NCBI GenBank assembly: GCA_016630955.3
Contig: CM049985.1
Span: forward strand, 1,798,001 to 1,862,000
Source: Didymella arachidicola
Taxonomy: Eukaryota > Ascomycota > Dothideomycetes > Pleosporales > Didymellaceae
Reading direction: 5' to 3'
DNA: 64,000 bases
This document shows, one piece after another, positions 31,447-42,227 of this stretch. Below the pieces are notes generated by a model that saw only the letters and a list, made by a program, of their open reading frames with translations, was not told the origin of the DNA and did no database searches. Numbering within the stretch: position 1 is the first letter of the stretch; each line of letters begins with the position of its first letter. The translations under genes and the position numbers were made by a program.

Positions 31447-34400
31447 CTACTTTCTGATTCGCTCCCTCGTCGCAAATACTACACATGGTTCTCTCGCATG
31501 CCAACTCCGCAACTTTGGCTCGCCTAACACATCACCTCCCTGCATCAGCTGCGTATTGCTCCTCTCCCTCCCCTTTGTCCCTCCCTCCGCGTCTCCCGTC
31601 GTACCCTCCTTTTCCCCGATTTTCACGAACTCCGCCTCGTCGACTGTGGCCCCAATTTCGAATGTTCCTGCGCAAAGCGCCACAAGGCCCAGCTCGGACT
31701 CCACAACCTCACCCGCTGCTATCAAGGGCAATTTGACTTGCAAGGCGCCTGTCCATGATAGTCGTTTATCCAGATCGAGTGCTACGTTGTGCGGAGGACC
31801 TGCAAGATAAGGCTGCAGACGCAGAACAGGCGAGATGGTGGAGGGACTGCGATTTTGAACCAAGGTTCTGAGGGTAAGAAACTTGTCGATCGGTGTGCTG
31901 AAGGTATGGTGACTGAGCTGCAACACTTTGTCGTCAGAGCCTTCAACCCCGTTTCCACTGTTGTCGGAAGACAAACACATCTCGATGCCCACGTCATCCA
32001 ATCTGATGGCCTCAACCATACGCGCGTTGAGCCGCAGGCCACGTAGTTCTATCTCGCCGTTTCGACCACTGCCATCCTCTAACCAGCTTCCATGCACGAA
32101 TTGTAGCATGTGGTGACGAAACCAGAATGCCTCTCGGCTGGCACGCTCTGTCTCCGGACTGATCTTACTCGTGCTAACGACAAATTGTCGCTGGTTTGCA
32201 GGGTTGAGCGACGGGACCGCGGCGTGTGGGTCGGCGATATAGATGCGTGGGAGAACGATAGCAAGGCGGTGCACATGGCCAGGCTGAATGACCTCGGTTA
32301 CGGTGTAGGCGTGGTCCCAGCTTTCAGTGTTGAGGCTAAGGGTTGGTGGCGGGCGTACTTTCAAGGTTGTAGTGAGGGGATTGGGCCAGGAGTTGCGCAG
32401 GTCGAGGAGGAGAAGGCAGTATTCAGAGTCGTGACCAAGGGTGCCCATATGCCGGAAGAAGGTCTGGCAGTACGTGCCGTTCTTGTCGATTGTAGTTGCT
32501 AACGGCGATGTTGAGGAGTCGCTCGACTGCGAGCTCTGAGTAGACCAAGCGAAATCGTCGGAAAGAGGTACGATGTCTTGTCTTTGCAACTGGACGCTTG
32601 CGTTGACTGTGATCGAGATAGGCACGGAGACCTGGCGAGTAAAAAAGCGATCCTGTACTTCAGATCGTCGCTTGCCGAGATGAGCGTAATCAATTTGAAT
32701 CACGGCATCTGTCAAGCGTGTGCGACCAACTACCTCGACAGTGAAATCTACTTCTGCACCTGGGGCGATGTTGGTTGTCTCTTCTTTTTGGTTCTTGCAC
32801 CATCGTAAGGATGGAAAGTGTGCGAGCTGTGTCTCCAGCTCATGTAGTTCAGCGGCAGGAAGGCCTTTTTCAGTGAGAGCGGCCTGTATTGCTGTTGTTG
32901 CAGAATCCTGAAAACTGATGTTGACAAAATCCACTGCGGTCGACGTCGACGTATTCTTGACAGTCACAGTGAATTGCTTCCGTTCCCCTTCGAGGACCAT
33001 AAGCGCTGATTGAGGCAACGATACTTTCTGAAACGTTACGACTGGCTGCTCAGGGATAACATTGAAGGTCAGGGTCTCAGGCTGCGGTGCAGATGTCTTC
33101 CGCGCGAGCGCGGGATCTACTGCTGTCGAGGGTCGGGAGGCAGGTGCACCCAAACAAGCTTTCAGACCAATGCGCTTCATCTTTGATTCCCTTGTTGGTC
33201 TCCACGGCTGCGGGAAAATAGGAAACAGCTTTTCCCGGCATCCAATGACTTTGATGTAGCACCCAATGATCCTCATCGACCCTGACGAGAGAGCTTTGCC
33301 CGTGATCTGGAATTTCTGTGTCCTGTAGGGCCCAAGGAGGAAATGCTCCTCCTTGCCAACGAATTCGATGCCGTCGGCGGCGATTCTCAAAGACTGTACT
33401 TCGAGCTCGAAGTCATATGGGTTCTGCAACGCTAGAACAAAGTGATAGTCTTCGTTTGCGACAAGTATAGTCTCTGATGCACCTGTCTGGGGCTTCTTTA
33501 GCCAGGGGTTATGCAGAAAAGGTCCATCCTTTTCTGATTTGGCTAGTTGAAGCTCTGCAGGGCGGTGCTGCGTGAGTCGAAGGGCAAAAGGCTCCTCTAG
33601 GATGAAGAGCCCGCGGAGCAAGAAGTCGTCCCAATATTCGGTCTCCATATGTTCAAGCCCAAGCTTGTTCGCTGTCGTCACTGTACGGGAGATGTTTGAA
33701 AAGAGTCTAGCTTGTTCTTCTCGTGGAAGCGATACGTACACATCTGTACTATTCGGTCTAGGGGCTGTTCCAGGCCCTGCTACGCGGAGTAGCAGAGCAG
33801 TGAAATGAAGTACGCCATTGAAGTCCGGCAGGGCTTCGCAGAAGTTGAGACACATCCGTAGAACTTCCAACTTCAGACTAAGGCTTCCAAATGATTTGAG
33901 TGTTGATATCTTCAAGATGTGATCGATCAACCGCTGGCTGGTAGTGTCGTGGGTAGCGTCCAGAGTGCCCGAGACTGGTGCGTCGAAGAATGATCCCTTC
34001 GAATTTGGTATGCCATAGATGCGACCAAGCAGTCCCAAAAACTCGTCAATGCCGTTCTCGACTTCAGCTTCTCCTAGATTGAGAGCTCCAGCTCCAGAAG
34101 GGTGCCCACCTACCATGTTGAGCGCAGCAAGGCCAGCGGCGGGGTGAACACCCATCTCTGCTGCTCCAATCTTGCGAGCTTGCACCAGGCCCGGGATCAA
34201 CGATGTTATGAACTCCTTCATGACGATCGCCTTTTTGCGCTGCAAGCCCAGAGAAGAGAGCACAGACGCGACGCCCGCCAAGACAAGAACTCGATCCGTG
34301 GGATTCATACCTGATGTCTCGACCGGACCAGGGAGTGCCCGGAACAGCATCGTCGCGATATCATTACGGGTAGGGTGAACGCTCAATCGGGGGACGGACA

Positions 34401-36093
34401 ATCTGGGCTTCTGTACGTACGGCGTGTTTCGAACGAGGTGTTGCAGGGAATCGTAATCGAGGTAACCAGCGGAAAGATTCATAGCAGCGAGAAGCTTCGA
34501 AAATCTGATGACGCACTCCGAGAGTGCCAATGGCGGCATGGCTTCGCCTGCAAAGTTTGCCGCACGGCTGTACATGTTCAATATCATGTTAACCAGGTCC
34601 GGAAGAAGGTGGTTGAGGCTTTCGAGTGCTGCTTCATGACTGGATGGTCTACCAGGTGCGGTCATGTCAGAAACACTGTTCGATGGTGTATGATCAGGTG
34701 ACTTGGAGGACGACTTGTCGTAAACAGGGAAACAGACTTGAGGTATCTGCCCGGGTTAGCAACAACAAGGTATAGATATGATGAGAACAAACTCGCCTGG
34801 AAATCGATACCCGACCACGCGAACAATACCAGACAGACCATGATGTTTTCTAGAGCCTTGGCTTGCCACAGGTGATCGCTGTAAGCTCGGGCTCGCGTTG
34901 CACCATCCACAAGCTCTCTCATAGCCTCATGCCAATGTCCCGCGCACATGTACAAAGAACCAATCACAATGCTCACTCGCCCACGTCCTTTGTTTCGTGC
35001 CCGCTCACCTACGCCGCCAGAACCGAAGCCTTGGATAGATACTCTATCAGCGCTTGCATCTCTAGTCTTCGCTGTAGTGGAGGTGATGCGAGGCGGCGAG
35101 GCTGGGGCGTTCACGCCAGAAATTTCGTCAAATGTGGTTGGAGGAGTGCGTGTTCCTTGAGTAGAAGGCGAACCAGCTCTGGGATCCTCTGTGGACAGCG
35201 GACCTCCGGATGATGAGGACAACACAGGCATTGACATGCGGTGCAGATCTTTTTGCTGTGCTCCAGATACAGGCGATTCTGGTCTGCTTGTCGTGGGTGT
35301 TTGCGAGGATCGTCTCGAGAATTGTGCTGTTCCTGACTCTGGACTGGCCCAGCTTGGAGCGTTATCGATCGATCCACTGTGCGAGGCGGGGGAAGCTATT
35401 GTCGGCAGAACCATCATTGACCTCGCGAGTGCCGTCATTTCTGCCAACAGTGTTGACGTCAGATCGCACATAATAGTTTTGAGGGTTGTCGTCTTCAGCT
35501 GTGCCATGGGGGGCACAAGCAACGTTTCTCCCGGCAAACGTACATGTCGAGTTTGGGACGTTGACTCAAAAGCCATAACACAGTGATGATAGGCCTTCGG
35601 GAACTGCTCTCGTAAATTCTCAACTGCCGAACTCAACTCCTGCGCGTCTTCGTCGACTACTGCTGGCTCGACAGCGTCGCCTGCTTCGGCACGTGACACA
35701 TCGAGCCATTGGTATTCTGCGGCGTCTGCTATACCAATCACGAGGAGAGGCTCCCGGAATTGCTCAAATGGCGACAACGACAACTGCGAAGCTGAAGGCA
35801 GGGATGTCGACAGGTCATACAGTAGTGTTCCATTAGGGAATGCTAAAGGGGAAAACATATCTGCGCGACGCCAAGATCAGCAATGGTCGGCCAAGGCGCG
35901 GGTTCAAAGGGTTCGTACTCCTGTCTGGCCGAGGGTCAGGGCTCACATCTCCAAGTCGCACAAGAGATTGCTGTCGCAGAAGGTCGACAAACGACAAGAA
36001 CCGCGAACGCCTGATGCGACCGACTGGGAGGAGCTGCGCTTTGATGCGCGCCGGGGCAATAAAGTCCATCGGAGAGAGGGGCTCGGCTGCCAT
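31447..36093 (-). CDS. TRS120: TRAPPII complex subunit Trs120 (HypA/TRAPPC9)
   Basis: Large subunit specific to TRAPPII, the exchange factor for Ypt31/Rab11 at the late Golgi; in Aspergillus the orthologue is hypA, needed for polar growth. Exons are 36093..35919, 35860..34797 and 34746..31447; 1512 residues. The N-terminus MAAEPLSPMDFIAPARIKAQ and SRFLSFVDLLRQQSLVRLGD match the family. The 58-bp intron 1 joins DPRPDRN to MFSPLAFPNGTLLYDLSTS. The 50-bp intron 2 begins GC rather than GT (CAG/GCGAGT) and joins WSGIDFQ to IPQVCFPVYDK, restoring frame. A Ser/Thr/Pro-rich disordered segment spans about 210-310. The C-terminal half is rich in beta strands (Ig/ASPM-like folds expected), for example ENEDYHFVALQN-type blocks. 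Confidence 0.92.
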
Positions 36094-36716
36094 CGCCACG
36101 TTTGTGTCTGGTACGTGACCCGGCGGCCGAGTTGATTCAATGTTATCGTATGTCGAGGTTTCCGTCGGCCTTTTGATGCATCGCGATTGCGCTTGCGTGT
36201 AAGGTACACGGACACGGGATTTGGATACATGGCGGTCACCTCGGGGGCCCGCAGACTCTAGCCGCTTTTGGCAGCGCGAAACCCGCTTCATCGTCCACCT
36301 CATCGCCAGACAAAGCCACATCTGTCTTCAAACACTGCATCATCTGGCGCGGCTTTCGTTCTTGGATTCCTGTTGCATAGCGTGGCATCACCTGGCTTTT
36401 GTAATAGCGCTTCTCTTACCTTCCTGCTGTTTCGGTCAGAGACTTTGCCACAAATACCCGTAGCTTGTCAAACCCCAGTCCCTCGGATAACCTGGGTCAA
36501 GACCACGCCAAACAGGACTTCGCACCTTATTCTGAACGTGGTCTCTGTCTCTTTGCTCTGCAGGATTCTCTGCACATCGCATACTCGACCTCCAGCTCTG
36601 TCCGGGTATCAGTTGTGTCACCGCTTCTTGGAAGGCAACAACGTCGCCACTCGAAACCTGTACTTTTTTCTTTTCACGAGCAGCACCTTTCAGGATCAAT
36701 ACATCCGAGTTTCGCA
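36094..36716. promoter_or_regulatory. Divergent promoter, TRS120 / GHKL ATPase gene
   Basis: A 623-bp gap between outward-facing ATGs. The last 250 bp are open in the ATPase frame back to an ATG at 36465, but that stretch is CT-rich and unlike protein, so I treat it as 5' UTR. Confidence 0.4.
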
Positions 36717-39700
36717 ATGGCCTCGATAGACTTTGCGCGGTTGCGCGACCAGACTATGGCCGATGGGCTAGACAGCGAGGTCACAGTCAACACCAGAGCT
36801 TTGATTGATAAGGTTCTCGCTCGATATTCCAGCGAGCATACGACACTACGGGAGCTGATCCAAAATGCGGCCGATGCGAAAGCCAACACCGTTACCATCA
36901 GACTGGAGACTGATCCCTCGCTCAGCATACCAACGCCGCAAGGAGCGGAGGACTCTGTCCTTCTCAGACACATTATCCAGAATCACACGCTCAAGCGCCT
37001 GGTCGTGACCAACAATGGCCAAGCATTCACCGCTGCAGACTGGAAACGACTCAAGAGCATTGCAGATGGTAACCCTGATGAGACAAAGATTGGAGCCTTC
37101 GGTGTGGGCTTCTACAGTGTGTTCGCAGACTGTGACGAACCATTCGTAGTTTCTGGAGACAAGACGATGGCTTTCTACTGGAAGGGTAATACTCTATCCA
37201 CCAAGATAGCATCAGTGCCTGCGGATCACGACACATCAATGACCATCTTCTCGTTGGACTACCGGCAAGCAAATCCAGCCTCGCCGTCTTACAGTCCTTC
37301 GAAACTGCCCAACTTACCAAATCTCTGTCAATTCTTAGCGACCAGTCTGACATTCGTTGGACTTGAAAGCATAGAATTACACGTAGATGACTACGTGGTG
37401 GCGTCTTTCTCAAAGAAGGTATCTCCACCTGAAGACATTCGAGTGCCTCAAGGGTTGAAGACAGAGACTGAAGGTGGCCTTATGCGTGTCTCACATGTCA
37501 CTCGACAACATTCCCAAATCGACGCCGAATGGATGAACATCATTGCTACAGCACAGTTGCCCCCAAAACGAGCCGCTAATCTAGTGCAACAAGAGGTCCG
37601 CAACGCAGGGACTACTTTAAGGAGCTTCTTTTCGAAATTTTCCGCTCCAGCTCCTCAGCCTGCCGTGAAAGCTGCTAAGCCAGCACCCACAGAGAAGCTC
37701 GGCTCAGATCAAGCAATCGAAGGCGAATCGAAGGGCACAATCTTTCTGCAGGTCTACACCGTGGAGGCATTAACCAAAGTGTCACAGAAATTTGCCGCCG
37801 AGATCGAGCGAGCGACAAAGAAGTCGCCGCCGAAGTCAACGAAGATTGCTTTGTTGACTTCGCCATACCAAGACCCCTCAGCCATGCTGTCAACGGGCTC
37901 TGGGAGCACCGCCGAACTGTCCACCAAGATCTTCGCGGAAGTTCTTCCCACAAAATCAGGTCGTATCTTCATCGGATTCCCAACTGCTCAAACGACCGGT
38001 TATCTTGCACACATCTCAGCTCCATCTCTGATCCCAACAGTCGAGCGTGAGAACGTTGATATGAACGCACGCTACATTTCGACATGGAATATCGAGCTTC
38101 TACGTGTCGCTGGTCTGGCATGTCGCATTTCCTACGTGTCAGAGATGGCTGAAATTCAAGCTCGAGTCAAAGCGGAGTCGGTCGATGCGCTGATTCCCAA
38201 GGCCGTTTACAGCTTGCAACAATACACGGCAAACACTTCCCACCCTTCGACAGCGCTTGGCGAGAAGATTGATGAGGCTTTCTGGAACTGCTCCAAGGAA
38301 CGCTCGATTGCCATTCTGTCTACTAAAGGTGTTATGGCCAGTAAGAATGTCCGTATGCCGGCAGAAACATTGAGCTTTCTGAATGAGGTGCCGATGGTAC
38401 CTCAGCAGCTTGCGACCGAGGCAGTCACGTTCATGCTCAGTTTACATAGGCGAGGCTTCATTACCGAGCTTACCATGCAAGACATTCGACAGGGATTGGA
38501 GTCTCGTGCACTCAACGAAGAAGAGTTGAGTGAGTTTATCCGGTGGTGCGGTGCCAAACTCGAGAGTGGCGAGATCGACATTCCTGGATCACGCAGTCTC
38601 TTCGAAAATACCGTCGCCAACGTCGATGTACAACCGGAGAAGAATTCAGGCAGGATCCTCGCCCTTGGGGACATCAGCACATATGTCAACCCCGCAAGGA
38701 TTACGCCGACGTTGCCTTTGCCATATGATACGATCCCTTTCGCGTTTACCAAGAATATGTCCGCCAAACAACTGCAGATGTTTGGCTGGATCGAGCTGTC
38801 AATGGTCCGTTGGCTTCGACATCTTACGACCCCGCCACAATTGGCTGAGTATACTTCCTCCGACACTTTAGCTCTGCAGGTGCTTAGCCTGGCGTCGAAA
38901 TGCTGGGAACAGCTAGATGGGAGCTCGAAGGAGACTGTCATCAAAATCCTCACACCCCACACCATCATGCCCACTAAGGTTGGCCTACGCCGTCCGCAGG
39001 AGTCGTACTTCCCCACGGTCAAGCTTTTCGACGATCTGCCGACCGTGAAGTCGTTCGCCGGTTCGAAGGAAAAATTTCTTCTGGCACTGGGAGTGCGCAA
39101 AACTATCGACCTGCCGATGGTCTTCGACAGAATGCGTAACACCGATACTGCGGCTGGTACCGAAAAGGCATCATGGAACTACGTAGATCTCATCAAGTAC
39201 TTTGCATCAGTCATCGACGAGATACCGAAGAAGGATCTGGATAGACTCCGAGAGACATCGTTTCTGCCAGGAGAAGGCAAGCTGGTCAAGCCTGGCCAGA
39301 TGTTCAAGGCTTTAGAGCTTTATGCACCAGACCCGGCGATCTTGTCGCTTGGACTGACACAAGTCAAGATCCCTTTCGAATTCAAGCCGAATTTGCGAGA
39401 AGGGGCTCTTCTGCTGCGGTTAGGCTTGAGGCAATGGCCGGACTCTACCACAATCGCCAATGCACTTTACCACGCAGGACAGGCAAGCGACCAGCAACTG
39501 TACCTTCTGACCCTAGACTACTTCTTGCAGAACTACTACAAGAACAACTACGGAGCCGAGGTAGCCAAATTCGCCGCCCTCACTCTTCCAATTCTGCCAA
39601 CGGAGCAGGCGCCGTTCCCAAACCTAGTCGCCCCATTCCAATGTTACATGAATGAGAGCGTAGCATGTCTCGGCTTTGCCGTCTTGAGGTCAGATCTTCG

Positions 39701-41879
39701 CCCACATGCTGAAAAGCTGGGCGTGAAGCGGGACCCTCCAATAACACCTTGCGTGCAGCAGCTGTTAAAATCGCCACCAAAGAGCAAGCTTGACGCAGAG
39801 ATGCAATTTGCATACTTTGCCGGTCGAGGTGCAGAGCTAGACCAGGCACGCGGGCTTACGGGCAGTCTGTCAACGGCCAACATCGTACCAATCTTTCGAA
39901 AGTATTATCTAGACGCTACTTGCAGCGGTTTCGAGGACAGTGCAAAGCGACAAACTGGCAAGACGGAGATGCGTATTCATCACTACAACCCACCAGAACA
40001 CGTCTTTGTTGGTCGTGATCAAGAATACCGTGGCATTCTTGACTATGTTCATTACGGTGCCGAAGCTACTGCATTCCTCTTGAAGATTGGAGCGAAACAC
40101 GAGCCAAGCGTTCGTGATCTTGCAGAGCTGCTGACGTTTAAGCCGTCTCGCTTCCTCAACACTATAGGCCAAGATAAGTATCTCGAATTGCTTCGAAAGC
40201 TAGCCGAGCATGCTCCTACATTGTGGAACGACAAGGCACTGGTCGAGAAGCTTGTGGCTTCCAGGATCCTGCTTGGGTACAGAGACATCAAAGAGGATAT
40301 AAAGAAAGAAACCGCAGCGGATGATGATGTCGACGACTTTGATGAGCCAGGTGTGCATCGCGAGTGGTCTCTAAACAGCGCTCGAGAGATTGTCATTATT
40401 GACGATATCAACCATCTCTCAAAATTCCGCGACTACGTCATTGCTGCACCACAGGAAGAGGCGCTCGAAGAGCTTTACGCTCGCTTTGGTACACCGAAAA
40501 TCTCAGAACTTGTCAAGACCAACCAGACCATCGGTGCTGTGGCGCGTGATCAGAGCCCAGCCATCAATCTGCGGAAGGATATCTTGGAACGTGCTCGATT
40601 GTTCCTCCACGAATACGAGCGAGATGGTTCAACGAAAGCAATCAGACACGACGCGAAATGGCTTGCGTCGAATCTAACAGTGCATTGCGTGTCCGACATT
40701 TCGATCCGTTACTCCCTTACCGAGCGTAATGTGGCCACCTCGTCCAAAAAGACTGCGATCATCCTCAAGATGCGCGCTGCAGGCTACGTCTTGAGCATCA
40801 CACCTAAGTACGACTTGTATGAGGTGTCGAAGGAACTAGTCAGGCTTCTGATCACAAGGCCGAAGCAGAATGATACGATCGCCCTGGAGCGCATTCTTAC
40901 TGAGCCGCTACGGAGGCTGCAACAGAAGGGCATCAACGTTGAGCGTATTCTCCGCCGCAAAGAGCACGAAGCTCGTATTGCGAAGCAGCAAGAAGTTGAG
41001 CAGGAGCAAGAAGAGCGCCAACGTGCAGCGGAGCAGGCCAAGTCAGCTGTTGTAAAGGCCGGCGACACCGAGAACTTGGCTCCGCCTTCAACACCTGAGA
41101 AACCTAACAAGATGCCTGGCGCATTTGGTAGTAGCCCGGAGACATCCGTGGAGCTTGCCAATAACAATCGCCAATCCATGGACAATGGATTGATCGGCAA
41201 CTGGGCGAAGAAGCTGGGTTTCAAGAATGCACCAGCAGCACCGGGAGCTGAGACCAAAGGCACCGACGGCCCCCAGATCAGTCGCGACATTCAAGCTACG
41301 AAGTCGAATATCCAGAATGCCATCAAAGAGTGCAGACCAGCTGGTCAACAGAACATCAACAGTAAACATCATCAGGATCCAACAGAGCTTGACAGAGGCG
41401 GTTATTGCAACGGTGAGCAGTGGGAGAATCTGCACAAGGCGTTCTCTGTTCCCTTCAATGGCAGGCATGTCGACGTTTACTACGGTCGTGACGAAGCTGC
41501 GCCGCCTGCGGAGCTACAATCGCAGCTGAACAGCTTCCTGCCACTCATATTTGGCTTGACTGGTATTTTTCAGGTCAACCCTGCCGCTGTCAACATATTC
41601 CTTGATAGGAAGTCAAATACTGTTGCGTTCAATCTGAATGGTAGCCTGTTTTTCAATCTCGCCTGGTTCATGGCGCTGCATGCACCAGACTTTGGAAGTC
41701 TCGAGGGCAGGTTGCGGGCACTAGACAGCTGGTTCTTCACTTATTGTCACGAGCTTGCGCACAACTTGGTTGCGGACCATAATGCTAGGCACAATTGGTA
41801 CAACCAGCAGATTGCCATCGAGTACAGTCAACAATATCGAGCAGCGCTGGAGAGCTTCACGAAGAATCTGCTGATATAA
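36717..41879 (+). CDS. GHKL/HSP90-fold ATPase, DUF3684/sacsin-like, with C-terminal HExxH
   Basis: Very large single-exon protein (1720 residues) of unknown role. The N-terminal Bergerat ATP-binding fold is clear: the N box LRELIQNAADAKANTVTI (about 46-63, E/N/D residues present), a G1-like box VVTNNGQAFTAADW where the usual DxG Asp is replaced by Asn, and the G2 box IGAFGVGFYSVFADCDEPF. Such domains occur in sacsin and HSP90. A long middle region of fungal DUF3684 type follows. A Glu/Gln/Arg coiled coil lies near 1410-1440 (EVEQEQEERQRAAEQAKS). The last 45 residues hold CHELAHNLVADHNARHNW, fitting HExxHx5H of zinc peptidases. ATG 36717 (MASIDFARLRDQTMADGL) is chosen over 36465 because coding character starts there. 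A chaperone-like role is possible but unproved. Confidence 0.83.
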   Translation: MASIDFARLRDQTMADGLDSEVTVNTRALIDKVLARYSSEHTTLRELIQNAADAKANTVTIRLETDPSLSIPTPQGAEDSVLLRHIIQNHTLKRLVVTNNGQAFTAADWKRLKSIADGNPDETKIGAFGVGFYSVFADCDEPFVVSGDKTMAFYWKGNTLSTKIASVPADHDTSMTIFSLDYRQANPASPSYSPSKLPNLPNLCQFLATSLTFVGLESIELHVDDYVVASFSKKVSPPEDIRVPQGLKTETEGGLMRVSHVTRQHSQIDAEWMNIIATAQLPPKRAANLVQQEVRNAGTTLRSFFSKFSAPAPQPAVKAAKPAPTEKLGSDQAIEGESKGTIFLQVYTVEALTKVSQKFAAEIERATKKSPPKSTKIALLTSPYQDPSAMLSTGSGSTAELSTKIFAEVLPTKSGRIFIGFPTAQTTGYLAHISAPSLIPTVERENVDMNARYISTWNIELLRVAGLACRISYVSEMAEIQARVKAESVDALIPKAVYSLQQYTANTSHPSTALGEKIDEAFWNCSKERSIAILSTKGVMASKNVRMPAETLSFLNEVPMVPQQLATEAVTFMLSLHRRGFITELTMQDIRQGLESRALNEEELSEFIRWCGAKLESGEIDIPGSRSLFENTVANVDVQPEKNSGRILALGDISTYVNPARITPTLPLPYDTIPFAFTKNMSAKQLQMFGWIELSMVRWLRHLTTPPQLAEYTSSDTLALQVLSLASKCWEQLDGSSKETVIKILTPHTIMPTKVGLRRPQESYFPTVKLFDDLPTVKSFAGSKEKFLLALGVRKTIDLPMVFDRMRNTDTAAGTEKASWNYVDLIKYFASVIDEIPKKDLDRLRETSFLPGEGKLVKPGQMFKALELYAPDPAILSLGLTQVKIPFEFKPNLREGALLLRLGLRQWPDSTTIANALYHAGQASDQQLYLLTLDYFLQNYYKNNYGAEVAKFAALTLPILPTEQAPFPNLVAPFQCYMNESVACLGFAVLRSDLRPHAEKLGVKRDPPITPCVQQLLKSPPKSKLDAEMQFAYFAGRGAELDQARGLTGSLSTANIVPIFRKYYLDATCSGFEDSAKRQTGKTEMRIHHYNPPEHVFVGRDQEYRGILDYVHYGAEATAFLLKIGAKHEPSVRDLAELLTFKPSRFLNTIGQDKYLELLRKLAEHAPTLWNDKALVEKLVASRILLGYRDIKEDIKKETAADDDVDDFDEPGVHREWSLNSAREIVIIDDINHLSKFRDYVIAAPQEEALEELYARFGTPKISELVKTNQTIGAVARDQSPAINLRKDILERARLFLHEYERDGSTKAIRHDAKWLASNLTVHCVSDISIRYSLTERNVATSSKKTAIILKMRAAGYVLSITPKYDLYEVSKELVRLLITRPKQNDTIALERILTEPLRRLQQKGINVERILRRKEHEARIAKQQEVEQEQEERQRAAEQAKSAVVKAGDTENLAPPSTPEKPNKMPGAFGSSPETSVELANNNRQSMDNGLIGNWAKKLGFKNAPAAPGAETKGTDGPQISRDIQATKSNIQNAIKECRPAGQQNINSKHHQDPTELDRGGYCNGEQWENLHKAFSVPFNGRHVDVYYGRDEAAPPAELQSQLNSFLPLIFGLTGIFQVNPAAVNIFLDRKSNTVAFNLNGSLFFNLAWFMALHAPDFGSLEGRLRALDSWFFTYCHELAHNLVADHNARHNWYNQQIAIEYSQQYRAALESFTKNLLI

Positions 41880-42227
41880 ATCGTCTACCGTGGGGTTTGC
41901 TTCCAGGTTGACGTTTTCACCCCGTAGAAATGCGTAATAAGGCATTCCTGTCAAATAAGTAGCCTCACCACTGCAAAGACTCGAGTAAAGATTTCCTGAC
42001 ATGTGCGCTCTTTCGTTCTATCATTTCCGGCGCTCTTTCCTTTCTGTCACCAGCTACGTCATCACAACTTCACTGCGCTCGAACTCATTTGAAAACTTTC
42101 GCGTTCACCAAGTGAAGGCAGTTTTGCCCGCACACCCTATATAAAATCCCTCGATCCCTCAACCTTACTGCTTTTTCTCTCCACCCTAACCCCCATCTTC
42201 TGTCTCGACCACCTCTTCGTCGACAAC
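41880..42227. other. Intergenic with promoter of the secreted-protein gene
   Basis: A 348-bp gap between two plus-strand genes. It contains the ATPase 3' end and a strong core promoter at 42138. Confidence 0.45.
42138..42146 (+). promoter_or_regulatory. TATA box of the secreted-protein gene
   Basis: TATATAAAA lies 90 bp before the ATG and is followed by a CT-rich leader (TTTTTCTCTCCACCCTAACC), the layout of highly expressed fungal genes. Confidence 0.65.

Noticed and set aside
36465..36716. Upstream extension of the GHKL ATPase frame
   Set aside because: The 84 extra codons are CT-rich, lack the conserved start and look like 5' UTR; the ATPase family begins at about 36717.
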